64,000 nt of DNA from Anaerolineales bacterium (GTDB lineage Bacteria; Chloroflexota; Anaerolineae; 4572-78; J111), in assembly GCA_015075405.1 (NCBI GenBank), contig JABTUK010000001.1, positions 1,054,001 to 1,118,000 on the forward strand. The letters are read 5' to 3'. The notes beneath the pieces are model-generated. The model saw only the letters and a list, made by a program, of their open reading frames with translations, did not search any database and was not told the DNA's origin. This document shows, piece after piece, positions 1 through 9,786 of this stretch (within the stretch, counting starts at the first letter, position 1; every line of letters starts with the position of its first letter). The position numbers and the translations under genes were made by a program.

Positions 1-2
1 GG

Positions 3-1952
3 CGAAAATTAAACTGGCAGCAGCGGCTCTGGCAAAAAATAGCCGCGCCTTTATACCGCAGTTGGATCGGCATCTACCCCGACCGTTCCGCCACTCTCAA
101 ATGCCAGATGTCCTTTGGCTGGGATTTCGCTCCGCCGATTCGGACGATGGGGATTTGGGATGAGGTCTCGCTTATCATCACTGGGCCGGTGGCTATCCTC
201 GAAGTTAGTGCGAGTAGTTATCAGTCACCGGTGATCAGTCATCAGTTATCAGTCGGCAGTCAACACCTTTCACTGGTGACTGATCACTGTTCACTGACCA
301 CTGATCACTGTTCACTGACCACTGATCACTGTCCTCTGATTACCGTTCACTGCTCCCTCGACGCCGACCAACCTCGCCATGTTGCCGCTACCATCCGCGT
401 CGCTCCGGCCAATTTTACCGGCCCGGAATTTGGCCCTTTTGACTTTTCTCTCGACCTGCCGGCCGGCCCCAGCGAGCATCGTCTCACCTGTCATTTGCCC
501 GAAGCCGCTCTCTGGCAGCCTTGGGATCGCGGCCAGCCTCACCTGTACAAGGCGCAAATCACGCTGACCCAACCGGACGGCGAGCCGCTGGACGAAGTTA
601 CCCTTCGCACCGGCATCCGCTCGATTGAGCTGCGTGACTGGCAGTTTACCATCAACGGCCCCCCGGAGTTCATGCGCGGCCTCAACTGGGTCCCCGCCGA
701 CAGCTTCCCCGGCCGGCTGCGGCCCGGCCATTACGCCAGGTTACTGAAAATGGCGCGCGAGAGTGGGGCTAACCTGCTGCGCGTTTGGGGCGGCGGCCTG
801 CGCGAAAAGCGAGCCTTTTACGATTTGTGCGATGAACTGGGCCTGCTGGTCTGGCAGGAGTTCCCCTTTGCCTGCATGTTTCTGGGCAGCTACCCCTCCG
901 ATCCGGCCTTTCTGGCCCTGGTCGAAGCTGAGTGTGGCAGCATCGTCCGCCAACTGCGCCACCATCCCGCCCTGGCCCTCTGGTGCGGCGGCAACGAATT
1001 TGGTTATTCGCGTAACCATCCGTTACTCGACACCCTGGCGGCCACCGTACAACAGCACGACAGCACTCGCCCTTTCCTTCCCGTCTCCCCCCGCGGCGAT
1101 GTCCACAACTGGGATGTCTGGCACGGCCTGGCCCCGCTCCAAACGTACCAGGCCGAAACCACTCCTTTTCTCAGCGAGTTCGGCCTGCAAGCCCTGCCCC
1201 ACCTCGACACCCTCCAGGCCGCTCTACCCGACCCCACCACCGGCTGGTCCACCCACCACGCCGACGAGCGAAAGCTAGAACGTTACGGTAATCTATTTGC
1301 TCTGCCAGACACACTTCAATTAGTGTGTGGCGCGTGGTGTGTGGTGCGTAATAAAATTCACGTATCACGTACCACGCACCACGCGAATCTCCAATCTCTA
1401 ATCTCCCAATCCCAACGCGCCCAGGCCACGGCTCTTCAAACCGCCATCGAGCGCATGCGCCGGCGCAAAGGCCAGGCCGGCGGCGTCTGTCTGTGGCAGT
1501 TCAACGAACCATGGCCGGCCATCAGTTGGGCCATTGTAGACTATTTTGGCCGGCCCAAGCTGGCCTATGAGCGACTGCGCGACTGGTATGCCCCCCTTTT
1601 GATCAGCCTCAACTTCCCCGTTGGGCGGCGCTGGCAGGCGGGCGACAGTTTTGAGGCCGACATCTGGGCTGTCAATGATACGCTGCAAGCGCTTGCTGAT
1701 TGTGAATTGCAGGTCTGTCTGGATGAGACCTTGATTCAGATCCTCCGCCTCGACATGCCCCCCGACAGTTCAATCTGCATAGGCCGCCTAACCCACCGCC
1801 TGGTTCAGCCCCCCGGCCAAATCTCTCTGGGCCTGGTTCACGAGGGGGAACTGATAACCCAAAATCGCTACGATTTGAGCTGGTTTGATGAGTCGCGCCA
1901 GCCCATTCTGGCCCGTTTCCGGCGCTGGGTAGCTGATTGGGTACTGCGCTAA
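3..1952 (+). CDS. GH2 beta-mannosidase-like hydrolase (5' end outside window)
   Basis: Carboxy-terminal part of a glycoside hydrolase family 2 enzyme, closest in motif content to beta-mannosidases, which remove terminal mannose from beta-mannosides. The frame is open to the left edge, so the first domain and start are missing; an internal Met at 108 is not the start because the in-frame codons before it already read as family sequence (SATLKCQMSFGWDFAPP). The catalytic barrel is recognisable from FMRGLNWVPADSF, ANLLRVWGGG and WCGGNE, whose Glu is the expected acid/base, and from FLSEFG, whose Glu is the expected nucleophile. Two odd stretches (about 236-350 and 1317-1386) are translated short-period repeats that in other parts of the window lie between genes; they lengthen loops without breaking the frame. 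Family assignment is good, the exact substrate is inferred. Confidence 0.85.
   Translation, partial: RKLNWQQRLWQKIAAPLYRSWIGIYPDRSATLKCQMSFGWDFAPPIRTMGIWDEVSLIITGPVAILEVSASSYQSPVISHQLSVGSQHLSLVTDHCSLTTDHCSLTTDHCPLITVHCSLDADQPRHVAATIRVAPANFTGPEFGPFDFSLDLPAGPSEHRLTCHLPEAALWQPWDRGQPHLYKAQITLTQPDGEPLDEVTLRTGIRSIELRDWQFTINGPPEFMRGLNWVPADSFPGRLRPGHYARLLKMARESGANLLRVWGGGLREKRAFYDLCDELGLLVWQEFPFACMFLGSYPSDPAFLALVEAECGSIVRQLRHHPALALWCGGNEFGYSRNHPLLDTLAATVQQHDSTRPFLPVSPRGDVHNWDVWHGLAPLQTYQAETTPFLSEFGLQALPHLDTLQAALPDPTTGWSTHHADERKLERYGNLFALPDTLQLVCGAWCVVRNKIHVSRTTHHANLQSLISQSQRAQATALQTAIERMRRRKGQAGGVCLWQFNEPWPAISWAIVDYFGRPKLAYERLRDWYAPLLISLNFPVGRRWQAGDSFEADIWAVNDTLQALADCELQVCLDETLIQILRLDMPPDSSICIGRLTHRLVQPPGQISLGLVHEGELITQNRYDLSWFDESRQPILARFRRWVADWVLR
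236..350. repeat. In-frame heptad repeat inside the GH2 gene
   Basis: Seven-base words of the form CTGATCA, CTGTTCA, CTGACCA repeat in series, preceded by the complementary type (CAGTCAT, CAGTTAT, CAGTCGG). The tract is translated as a Ser/Thr/His/Cys-rich loop with TDHCSLT units. The same words occur in intergenic tracts near 30.7 and 31.5 kb. Confidence 0.85.
1317..1386. repeat. In-frame palindromic heptad repeat in GH2 gene
   Basis: Direct words GTGTGTG/GCGTGGT are followed by complementary words CGTATCA, CGTACCA, CGCACCA, so the tract could form a hairpin. It is translated in frame between the nucleophile region and the rest of the barrel (protein reads VVRNKIHVSRTTHHAN). Confidence 0.75.
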
Positions 1953-1982
1953 AACGAGTCATAACAACTGGATGTTTTATGG

Positions 1983-1988
1983 TATAAT
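1983..1988 (+). promoter_or_regulatory. Possible -10 box for the MNT/HEPN operon
   Basis: A consensus TATAAT lies 22 bases before the GTG start of the nucleotidyltransferase gene and just before its ribosome site. No good -35 hexamer is visible, so this is tentative. Confidence 0.35.
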
Positions 1989-2010
1989 AAAGTTATTGGG
2001 GAGATTGGCC

Positions 2011-2319
2011 GTGAAAGAAGCAGTTAAAGAATTCCACGCTAAAATAAAGAAACTTTACGGGCAAAGATTAAAGGAAGTAATTCTTTACGGCTCTTGGGCC
2101 AGAGGTGAAGCTACGGCTGAGTCGGATATAGATTTGTTGGTCGTGCTCGATGGGGAGGTACGGCCCGGTCAGGAAATTGATCGCATGATCGAGATTATGA
2201 CAGAGATAAACCTTAAGCATGCTGTCCTCATTTCGGTTTATCCTATTTCTGAGGCAGCTTATACCACTCTCAACAGCCCCTTACTTTTGAACGTGCGTAA
2301 GGAAGGCGTACCTGCGTGA
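2011..2319 (+). CDS. MNT-type nucleotidyltransferase (antitoxin of HEPN/MNT pair)
   Basis: Minimal nucleotidyltransferase of the pol-beta fold. The signature GSWARGEATAESDIDLLV is present with its GSxxRG and DxD metal-binding residues. In characterised HEPN/MNT modules this protein neutralises the HEPN ribonuclease by transferring AMP to it. An earlier ATG at 1972 exists, but the GTG at 2011 has a GGGGAG ribosome site at the right spacing and gives the usual family length (about 102 residues). The stop overlaps the HEPN start as GTGA, which indicates translational coupling. Function is by family; activity here is not shown. Confidence 0.85.
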   Translation: MKEAVKEFHAKIKKLYGQRLKEVILYGSWARGEATAESDIDLLVVLDGEVRPGQEIDRMIEIMTEINLKHAVLISVYPISEAAYTTLNSPLLLNVRKEGVPA

Positions 2320-2698
2320 AAGAGACGGAATCGCTTCTCAAAAGGTCAGAGCGATATCTTAAGAGCGCAGCCTTACTTTTAAACGATGGCGGCTATGAGT
2401 CTGCTGTCTCACGGGTCTATTATGCCATGTTTTATGCCACTCAGGCCGTTTTGCTGACCAAAAAATTGTCGTTTTCATCTCATAAAAGTGTGTTGGCAAT
2501 GTTTGGTGAGTATTTTATCAAGACAGAAATTTTTCCTAAAGAAATGGGGCGTGAGCTTAATAGAGCGTTTGCCAAGCGCCAAATCGGAGATTATACTCAC
2601 GCCTTTGTGATTTCTCATGATGAAGCGGTTCAACTTCTGGCAGCAGGCCAGGGTTTTGTAGCTATAGTTGAGCAATATTTCCGGGAAAATCCGTATTT

Positions 2699-2702
<4 letters not shown>
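2316..2702 (+). CDS. HEPN-domain protein (UPF0332 type, toxin partner)
   Basis: All-helical HEPN protein of the UPF0332 type, 128 residues. Recognisable features are RSERYLKSAALLL near the start, SAVSRVYYAMFYATQAVL in the middle and the late KRQIGDY motif. HEPN partners of MNT proteins are usually ribonuclease-like toxins. This subgroup is variable in the catalytic RxxxxxH motif, and I cannot point to a confident active site. It overlaps the MNT gene by four bases upstream and the membrane-protein gene by four bases downstream (ATGA), so the three are probably translated as one unit. Confidence 0.85.
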
Positions 2703-4651
<1,949 letters not shown>

Positions 4652-4654
4652 GAT

Positions 4655-4722
4655 AGACCGGGGACCGGGGACGGGAGACCGTATTTTGCCCCCTGTCTAC
4701 CGTCTACTGTCTACTATTTTCT
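4655..4722. repeat. Intergenic heptad repeat pair
   Basis: GACCGGG-type words in direct array, then CTGTCTA/CCGTCTA words in direct array, separated by a short spacer. Same architecture as the other intergenic tracts, different word. Confidence 0.75.
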
Positions 4723-4736
4723 TTGGAGTCATCGGC

Positions 4737-5255
4737 ATGGGCAAAAATAGCCGTTTGATTGGAATAATTTTGATTGGCGTGGGGTTGGTATTGCTTTTGG
4801 GCTGCTCGGCCATATCCCTCATCTCGTCGTTGTCCTCGGCGGAGGGGAGTATGGGCGGAGCGGTGTTGGGCGTGGTGGTCTCCATCTTTGTGGGGATTGT
4901 GCCCATCGCCTTTGGCGTTTATCTGCTAACCCAAAGCCGGAGCGAAGCCGCCGAACAGGCCGATATGAGCCGCCAGCGCAAAATTCTGGATATGGTCAAA
5001 TCTCGCGGCCAGGTGGACATCCGTGACCTGGTTTTTGAATTGAAGTCCAGCACCGACCAGGTGCGCGATGATGTTTACCGTCTGGTCGGCATGGGCTTGT
5101 TCACCGGCTACGTCAACTGGGATAAAGGCGTGCTTTACTCCCGCGATGCGTCGCAGCTTAAGGGCAACACATGCCCCAACTGCGGCGGCGAGCAGGAGTT
5201 TGTCGGCAAGGGTGTTATTGCCTGTAAGAACTGCGGGGCTGAGATATTTCTGTAA
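4737..5255 (+). CDS. Two-span membrane protein with winged-helix-like region and zinc ribbon
   Basis: 172-residue protein, not assigned to a named family. Two hydrophobic segments lie at about residues 8-30 and 38-66. A basic helical region follows with KILDMVKSRGQVDIRDLV, which resembles a PCI/winged-helix fold. The end is a zinc ribbon, CPNCGG then CKNCGA. The frame is open further upstream through the previous gene's tail, but the ATG at 4737 has a GGAG site and begins just before the first membrane span, so that start is preferred. It follows the DUF2207 gene on the same strand and may sense or relay something at the membrane; that is only an inference. Confidence 0.75.
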   Translation: MGKNSRLIGIILIGVGLVLLLGCSAISLISSLSSAEGSMGGAVLGVVVSIFVGIVPIAFGVYLLTQSRSEAAEQADMSRQRKILDMVKSRGQVDIRDLVFELKSSTDQVRDDVYRLVGMGLFTGYVNWDKGVLYSRDASQLKGNTCPNCGGEQEFVGKGVIACKNCGAEIFL

Positions 5256-5315
5256 ACGACCGCCGACCACAGACCGCTGACCGCTGCCCATTACATTTTT
5301 TTTTGAGGTTCTCCC

Positions 5316-6992
5316 CTGATTCAGCGACTCATTCAACTCCGCCAATTCAAAACCCTTTTTCTGTGTCTGGCTTTGCTCCTGTCTGCCTGCGAGTCACCTT
5401 CAACCGGAGCTACTCCAGCGCAAATCTCTGAAGCAACGCCGCAAGTTTCTAACCTTCCAACCTTCCAACCTTCCAACCTTCCAACCCTCCAACCCTCCAA
5501 CCCTCCAACCCTCCAACCTTCCAACCCATCTCTCCCTCAAGGCGGAATTGCCACCCTCGGTCTGGTCGGACAGCCCGACAGCCTCAATCCCATCACCACC
5601 AACGACTCCGCCTTGCGCGAGTTGACTCCACTTTTATTCGATACCCTTTTGCGCGTGGACCCGAATACCGCCCAGCTCCAGCCCGGCCTGGCTGAAAGCT
5701 GGAGCTACAGCGACGACGGCAAAAAGGTTGTTTTTCACCTGCCGCCAAGTTTGAAATGGAGCGATGGCCGGCCCCTCACCGCCGCCGCTATTGCCGCCAG
5801 CCTGAAAGCCACCGAACATCCGGCCCTGCTGGCCTTTAGCCAGATTACCGCCCCCGATGCCAAAACCCTGGAATTAACTTTTGCCTGGATAGACTGCGCT
5901 GCTGTGACTACGCTGGCCCAACTGCCGCTGCTGCCCGCCCCTGCCGTGCTGGAGCCGGCCCCTATCGGCAGCGGCCCTTTCAAAATCGGCGAGTGGTCTG
6001 AAAACAAGCGTACCCTCAGCCTGATCCGCAATCGCCATTATGCCGGTCCCGCCCCTCTGCTGGATGGGTTGACCGTCCGCTTCATTGCCGAAGACGAGGT
6101 AGATGTTGCCCTCTCTGAAGGTCAATTTGACGCCCTGGGTCCAGTTCCCGCTTCACGCTCTCCGCTTCACGCTCCATCCTTAACCGATCTGATCTATCCC
6201 GCCCCGCAAATGGTTTATCTGGCCATTAACTTTGCGCCCAAAAACACCGAAGCGGTTGCGCCCGAAGTGCGGCAAGCGCTGCTCTTGGCCCTCGACCGTC
6301 CGGCGATTCTGACCAAAGTATTGGCCGGCGATGGTCAACTGCTGGCCGGCTCGCTGCTGCCGGGTCACTGGGCCGCCCCGGCTGACCTCACCTGGCCCGC
6401 GTATGACCCCAAAGCTGCCCAGTCGTTCCTGCGAAAAGCGGGGCTGCGGGATGAAGACGGCGACGGCTGGCTGGACCAGGATGGCCGGCGGCTGGAACTC
6501 TTTGTGCGGACTCGAGGCGACAAGGTGCTGATGCAAGACCTGGCCTGGCTGGCCAGCAGCTACTACCGGGATTTGGGCCTGTTTGCGCGGGCCGATTTGA
6601 TGTCTTTTACCGACACAGTGGACCGGCTGTTCAAGCACGACTTCGACATGGCCGTTTTCAGTTGGCCGCTCACCCCCGACCCCGACCAGCGGCTCTTCTG
6701 GCGTTCCTCTGAAAATACCGCCGGTCAGGGCTTAAACTTTACCTCCTACGACAACCCGGCCCTGGACCGGCTGCTCGACCGGGCCGTATCCGTTCCCGGC
6801 TGTGACCCCGAGCAGCGGGCCAAGATTTATAACGAGATTCAGGAAACTTTGGCCGTGGAGCGTCCCGTAGATTTCCTGTTCGCGCCTAACCGGCATATAC
6901 TGGTGGGAACTCGTCTGCATGGCCTCAACCCCGGCCCCTTTGCTCCCTTTACCTGGAATGTGAGTGAGTGGTACTTACAAGAGGGCGAATGA
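5316..6992 (+). CDS. ABC transporter substrate-binding lipoprotein (SBP_bac_5, peptide type)
   Basis: Extracytoplasmic solute-binding protein of the oligopeptide/nickel family (SBP_bac_5), which delivers peptides or similar ligands to an ABC importer; no importer genes adjoin it. Family motifs include GQPDSLNPI, LLFDTLLRVDP, LAESWSYSDDGK and VVFHLPPSLKWSDG. The amino end is a classic lipoprotein signal, basic residues then LFLCLALLLSAC with the lipobox Cys. No ATG, GTG or TTG precedes that signal after the in-frame stop at 5304. The TTG at 5373 would cut the signal in half. With GAGGT at 5305-5309, initiation at CTG 5316 or ATT 5319 is most plausible. Repeats are translated in frame after the lipobox (SNLPTFQPSNLPTLQ) and near 6150-6180. 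Confidence 0.82.
   Translation: MIQRLIQLRQFKTLFLCLALLLSACESPSTGATPAQISEATPQVSNLPTFQPSNLPTLQPSNPPTLQPSNPSLPQGGIATLGLVGQPDSLNPITTNDSALRELTPLLFDTLLRVDPNTAQLQPGLAESWSYSDDGKKVVFHLPPSLKWSDGRPLTAAAIAASLKATEHPALLAFSQITAPDAKTLELTFAWIDCAAVTTLAQLPLLPAPAVLEPAPIGSGPFKIGEWSENKRTLSLIRNRHYAGPAPLLDGLTVRFIAEDEVDVALSEGQFDALGPVPASRSPLHAPSLTDLIYPAPQMVYLAINFAPKNTEAVAPEVRQALLLALDRPAILTKVLAGDGQLLAGSLLPGHWAAPADLTWPAYDPKAAQSFLRKAGLRDEDGDGWLDQDGRRLELFVRTRGDKVLMQDLAWLASSYYRDLGLFARADLMSFTDTVDRLFKHDFDMAVFSWPLTPDPDQRLFWRSSENTAGQGLNFTSYDNPALDRLLDRAVSVPGCDPEQRAKIYNEIQETLAVERPVDFLFAPNRHILVGTRLHGLNPGPFAPFTWNVSEWYLQEGE
5447..5532. repeat. In-frame octad repeat in the binding lipoprotein
   Basis: About ten copies of the eight-base word AACCTTCC or AACCCTCC. 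It encodes the Pro/Ser/Leu-rich linker between the lipidated Cys and the binding domain. The complementary array (GGTTGGAA) occurs at the start of the FemAB gene near 33.9 kb, and CCAACCTT words occur before grpE. Confidence 0.85.
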
Positions 6993-7609
6993 TGAATTTG
7001 ATAACCTCCGACCCATTTCTGGCCGAAGTTTATAATCCAAAAATCCTCAGCAAGCTGGAGCAGCGCTTCGGGCCTGTTCATACTCATCACGCTGACCTGA
7101 CCATCTCCACCGAAATCATGCGGCAGATGGTGGTCAAACTAAACCAAAAAACCATCCCCCGCCGGGCCGAAGTGGTCATGGTGGTGCCGAATGAACAGGG
7201 GCAAGTCTGGCTGCACACCAAAAGCTTTTACCCCCAGGGTGTTTATCGCCTGATGACCGGCGGCCTGGAAGCGGGCGAAGCGCCCCATCAAGCCTTGCGC
7301 CGCGAGACGGTTGAAGAAACCGGCTTCAAGGTGAAAGCGCAGCGCTGCCTGGCGGTGATTACCTATACTGTCACCACCCCGGAAGGCCGCTTCCCGTTTG
7401 TATCTTACGTTTTTCTGACCACCCCCAGCCGGGGCCAGCCTCACCCCACCGACCCCAAAGAAGCCATTGCTCATTTTCAGGCGACGCCCATCTCCGGCCT
7501 GGCCGACACCGCTCGCCACCTCCGCTCCCTCACCGGCGCTTTTGCCGATTGGGGCATCTTTCGGGCGGTGGCGCATGAGATAGTCTATGAGGAATTGCGT
7601 ATGAAATGA
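6989..7609 (+). CDS. Nudix hydrolase
   Basis: 206-residue Nudix-fold pyrophosphohydrolase. The Nudix box runs GGLEAGE, then seven residues, then RETVEETGF, which keeps the metal-binding RE..EE core. An additional amino-terminal 60 residues precede the domain. The ATG at 6989 overlaps the stop of the binding lipoprotein gene (ATGA) and follows GAGGGCG, so this start is favoured over an in-frame GTG at 6968. The substrate cannot be told from sequence. It ends just before the disrupted accessory region begins on the other strand. Confidence 0.85.
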   Translation: MMNLITSDPFLAEVYNPKILSKLEQRFGPVHTHHADLTISTEIMRQMVVKLNQKTIPRRAEVVMVVPNEQGQVWLHTKSFYPQGVYRLMTGGLEAGEAPHQALRRETVEETGFKVKAQRCLAVITYTVTTPEGRFPFVSYVFLTTPSRGQPHPTDPKEAIAHFQATPISGLADTARHLRSLTGAFADWGIFRAVAHEIVYEELRMK

Positions 7610-7618
7610 TGAACCAAA

Positions 7619-7861
7619 TCAGCATGCATGCCGATCATGAATGATTTTACAGATTGTTTCCGCTGTTTCCTCTGGATCCTCATGCTCCCAGACTCGAATG
7701 ACTAGCCAACCTGCTTCGGTGAGGAGACGACTTGTATCGGAGTCACGCTGGCGATTCTGTTCGATCTTGGCTCGCCAGAACTCAGCGTTTGCCTTAGGCC
7801 ACGTCCCATGAATGGGGCACCCATGCCAAAAGCAACCATCAACATAGATAGCCACTTTGAC
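7619..7861 (-). pseudogene. vsr-type endonuclease, 3' part (split by IS)
   Basis: Carboxy-terminal half of a very-short-patch-repair (Vsr) endonuclease: VAIYVDGCFWHGCPIHGTWP, then NAEFWRAKI, NRQRDSDTSRLL and WLVIRVWEHE are the family motifs. It is continuous in frame with the fragment at 9515-9729 once the insertion sequence and one copy of the target duplication are removed; the joined product would be about 149 residues, normal for the family. Vsr nicks at T:G mismatches that arise when 5-methylcytosine deaminates, and such genes accompany C5 methyltransferases like the one at 15.6 kb. As it stands the gene cannot make the whole enzyme. Confidence 0.9.
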
Positions 7862-9514
7862 GGGATGGTTCAATTACGGGCTGAAATAGGTTGACACTTT
7901 TGGTACCTTAAAAAATAAATTATCCTGGCTGGGTAGCCGTCGTGGGTGGGAACAACTGGTCTAACACCTCCGCAAGAGAAAGAGCATCCGACACACCAGC
8001 CAACTCCAGGGGGCTAGAGCCGCTGCGCTTGCCCCGTTCAAACTGGTGGTGGTTCCAGAAGAGTTGGAGCAAGGGTAGTAACCATTGGGGCATGCCCCGG
8101 TGAGTCTGTAAGTGGGGGCGCAGCCAACTGTGCAGGGACTCGGCCAAGCTGGAGGAGCGGTGGAAGAGGCCCAGGGTCTCCCAGACGAGCGGCACGATAG
8201 AGCGGAGGGCTGCGGGCAGGTCAGTCTCAAGGTTCAAGTTCAAGGTGTGGCGGTGTTGCCAGGTCCACAGGACAAAAGCTTGGGTGTCAGCCGCCAAGTT
8301 CTTGAGCAGCGGGGTCAGGTGTTGCTCCAGCCACGCCAACGGGGCCAGCAGTTCGGGTAACTTCTGCTGAAGATCGTCGGCGAAGGTGGTAATGTCTGCC
8401 TGGCCCAATTCCTTGAGCAGGGTGATAGCCGTTTCCAGGGTGGCTTTGGTTGTGGCGACGGCGACCAGTTGATGGCTGGGGGTGAGAGGTTCCAAAGCCT
8501 GCCGCACTTCCGCCAGCAGCCACGACCAGGTGTCGAAGGTGGTGATGGCTTGGGTGGCCTCGACCTGAGCCTGAGCCAAGGGGACCTTGCTGGTGAGCCG
8601 CCGCCCCCGCCGCCGGATCAGTCCTCGCGCTTGCAACTCGGCTCGACGCGCCCGTTCGGCGGTGTCGATGGCCCGGTAGGCGGCGCCTTCCAGCCGTCGG
8701 CTCAGGCGATGAGCTTCTTGCAGCAGGTGAAACAGGTCGGGCCGCAAGGGTAGGGCCAGTTTGGCTTCCCGCACCCCCGCCCGCAGTCCGGTGCCCCCGT
8801 CACAGGCCAGGTCCTGGAACTGGATGCCCCGTTCGACCAAATCCAGGTAAGTCAGCCCCCAGGTCGTCCCATCGCGGTGCTCCGCTGGGGTCAAGTTCAG
8901 CACCAGGAAGGACCGCCCGTCCACCACGGTCAGACACGGTTGCCGGCCTTGAAAGATTTCGTCGGCCTCACCCAGAATCGGCACCGGGATCACCACGGCT
9001 TGATTATAGACCGCGGCCTGCTGACCCGCCGCCTGAAGCGTCTGGCTGATGTAGCCGACCGACCGCTCCACCCCCAACAGCAGTTCCAGCCCGGTTTGGA
9101 TCCCTCGTACGCTCCCGGTTAGCATCGGCCACAGCGCTATGGCCCGCTGGATGAAACTGGAACTGATGTCCAGGCTTTGTTTGAGCGGACAGGGTCCGGG
9201 GTCATGCGGCTGCAAGGTTTCTTGCAAGCTCTGCATCGCTTTATGGCGCCACTCGTACAACAGCGTCCGGGATACCCCATAGTCTTGCGCCAATTGGCTG
9301 GCTCGCCCCCACCCACGTTCGTGGGCGCTCAACACCATCTCGACCGTGATTTGCATCCGGGTTGACAAATCCAACCCAGCTATGCGATACTGTGCCATTA
9401 GGAGCCTCCTTCTTTCAGGTTTGATGTGGTCTCGTAACCCTTATCTTGCCTGAAAAGGTGGCTCCTGTAAACCTATTCTGTTGTTAATGTGTCAACCTAT
9501 TTCTGAACCATCCC
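7862..9514. mobile_element. Complete insertion sequence, 1653 bp, with 8-bp target duplication
   Basis: Both outer ends begin GGGATGGTTCA (reading inward) and share GAAATAGGTTGACAC a few bases further in; the left end has ten extra bases between these blocks. The element is flanked on both sides by ACTTTGAC (7854-7861 and 9515-9522). Removing the element and one ACTTTGAC restores an unbroken vsr reading frame. It carries a single transposase gene. I cannot assign the IS family with confidence. Confidence 0.92.
7920..9398 (-). CDS. Transposase of the insertion sequence
   Basis: 492-residue protein filling the insertion sequence. An amino-terminal helix-turn-helix region (GRASQLAQDYGVSRTLLYEW) would bind the element ends. 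A probable DDE catalytic core follows, with Asp candidates in LTVVDGRSFLV and LACDGGTGLRAG and a Glu candidate in SSSLAESLHSWLRP, followed by the QTHRG tail often seen after the catalytic Glu. Start chosen at the ATG preceded by AGGAGG. No internal stop or frameshift is visible, so the element may still be active. Confidence 0.88.
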   Translation of the reverse strand: MAQYRIAGLDLSTRMQITVEMVLSAHERGWGRASQLAQDYGVSRTLLYEWRHKAMQSLQETLQPHDPGPCPLKQSLDISSSFIQRAIALWPMLTGSVRGIQTGLELLLGVERSVGYISQTLQAAGQQAAVYNQAVVIPVPILGEADEIFQGRQPCLTVVDGRSFLVLNLTPAEHRDGTTWGLTYLDLVERGIQFQDLACDGGTGLRAGVREAKLALPLRPDLFHLLQEAHRLSRRLEGAAYRAIDTAERARRAELQARGLIRRRGRRLTSKVPLAQAQVEATQAITTFDTWSWLLAEVRQALEPLTPSHQLVAVATTKATLETAITLLKELGQADITTFADDLQQKLPELLAPLAWLEQHLTPLLKNLAADTQAFVLWTWQHRHTLNLNLETDLPAALRSIVPLVWETLGLFHRSSSLAESLHSWLRPHLQTHRGMPQWLLPLLQLFWNHHQFERGKRSGSSPLELAGVSDALSLAEVLDQLFPPTTATQPG

Positions 9515-9729
9515 ACTTTGACTGAACGAAAAACTACGTCGGCTCTCCGTCGTACCCCCTTTAGCGGATTGATATTTACTCTATATCGCAATCCTCGCCG
9601 ATGTAAAGCCGAACGTAGTGCCATCTCTGGAGCGGTATCTCGCTGCCGGGCTGCTTTCATTCGGTTGCGAGCAGCAGGAGATGAAGCTGGGGGATTTTTA
9701 TGGGTAAAAACTTCCGCCTTCAACGTCAT
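9515..9729 (-). pseudogene. vsr-type endonuclease, 5' part (split by IS)
   Basis: Amino-terminal half of the Vsr endonuclease: NRMKAARQRDTAPEMALRSA, HRRGLRYRVN and RRRADVVF match the family start, including the Asp of the RADVVF strand expected in the metal site. The reading frame then enters the insertion sequence and ends after about a dozen foreign residues. With the 3' part it reconstructs a full-length gene. Confidence 0.9.
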
Positions 9730-9786
9730 TCACTCGGCTATCTTTCTATACCAAAATTCGAGTTGCTTTTTCTCGAAGCGGTACAT

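Noticed and set aside
5447-5532. Repeat array considered as a CRISPR
   Set aside because: Units are eight bases with no spacers, and no cas gene is present in the window. The same applies to the other short-period tracts.
7862-9514. Assignment of the insertion sequence to a named IS family
   Set aside because: The 8-bp duplication fits several families and the transposase motifs visible by eye do not decide between them.
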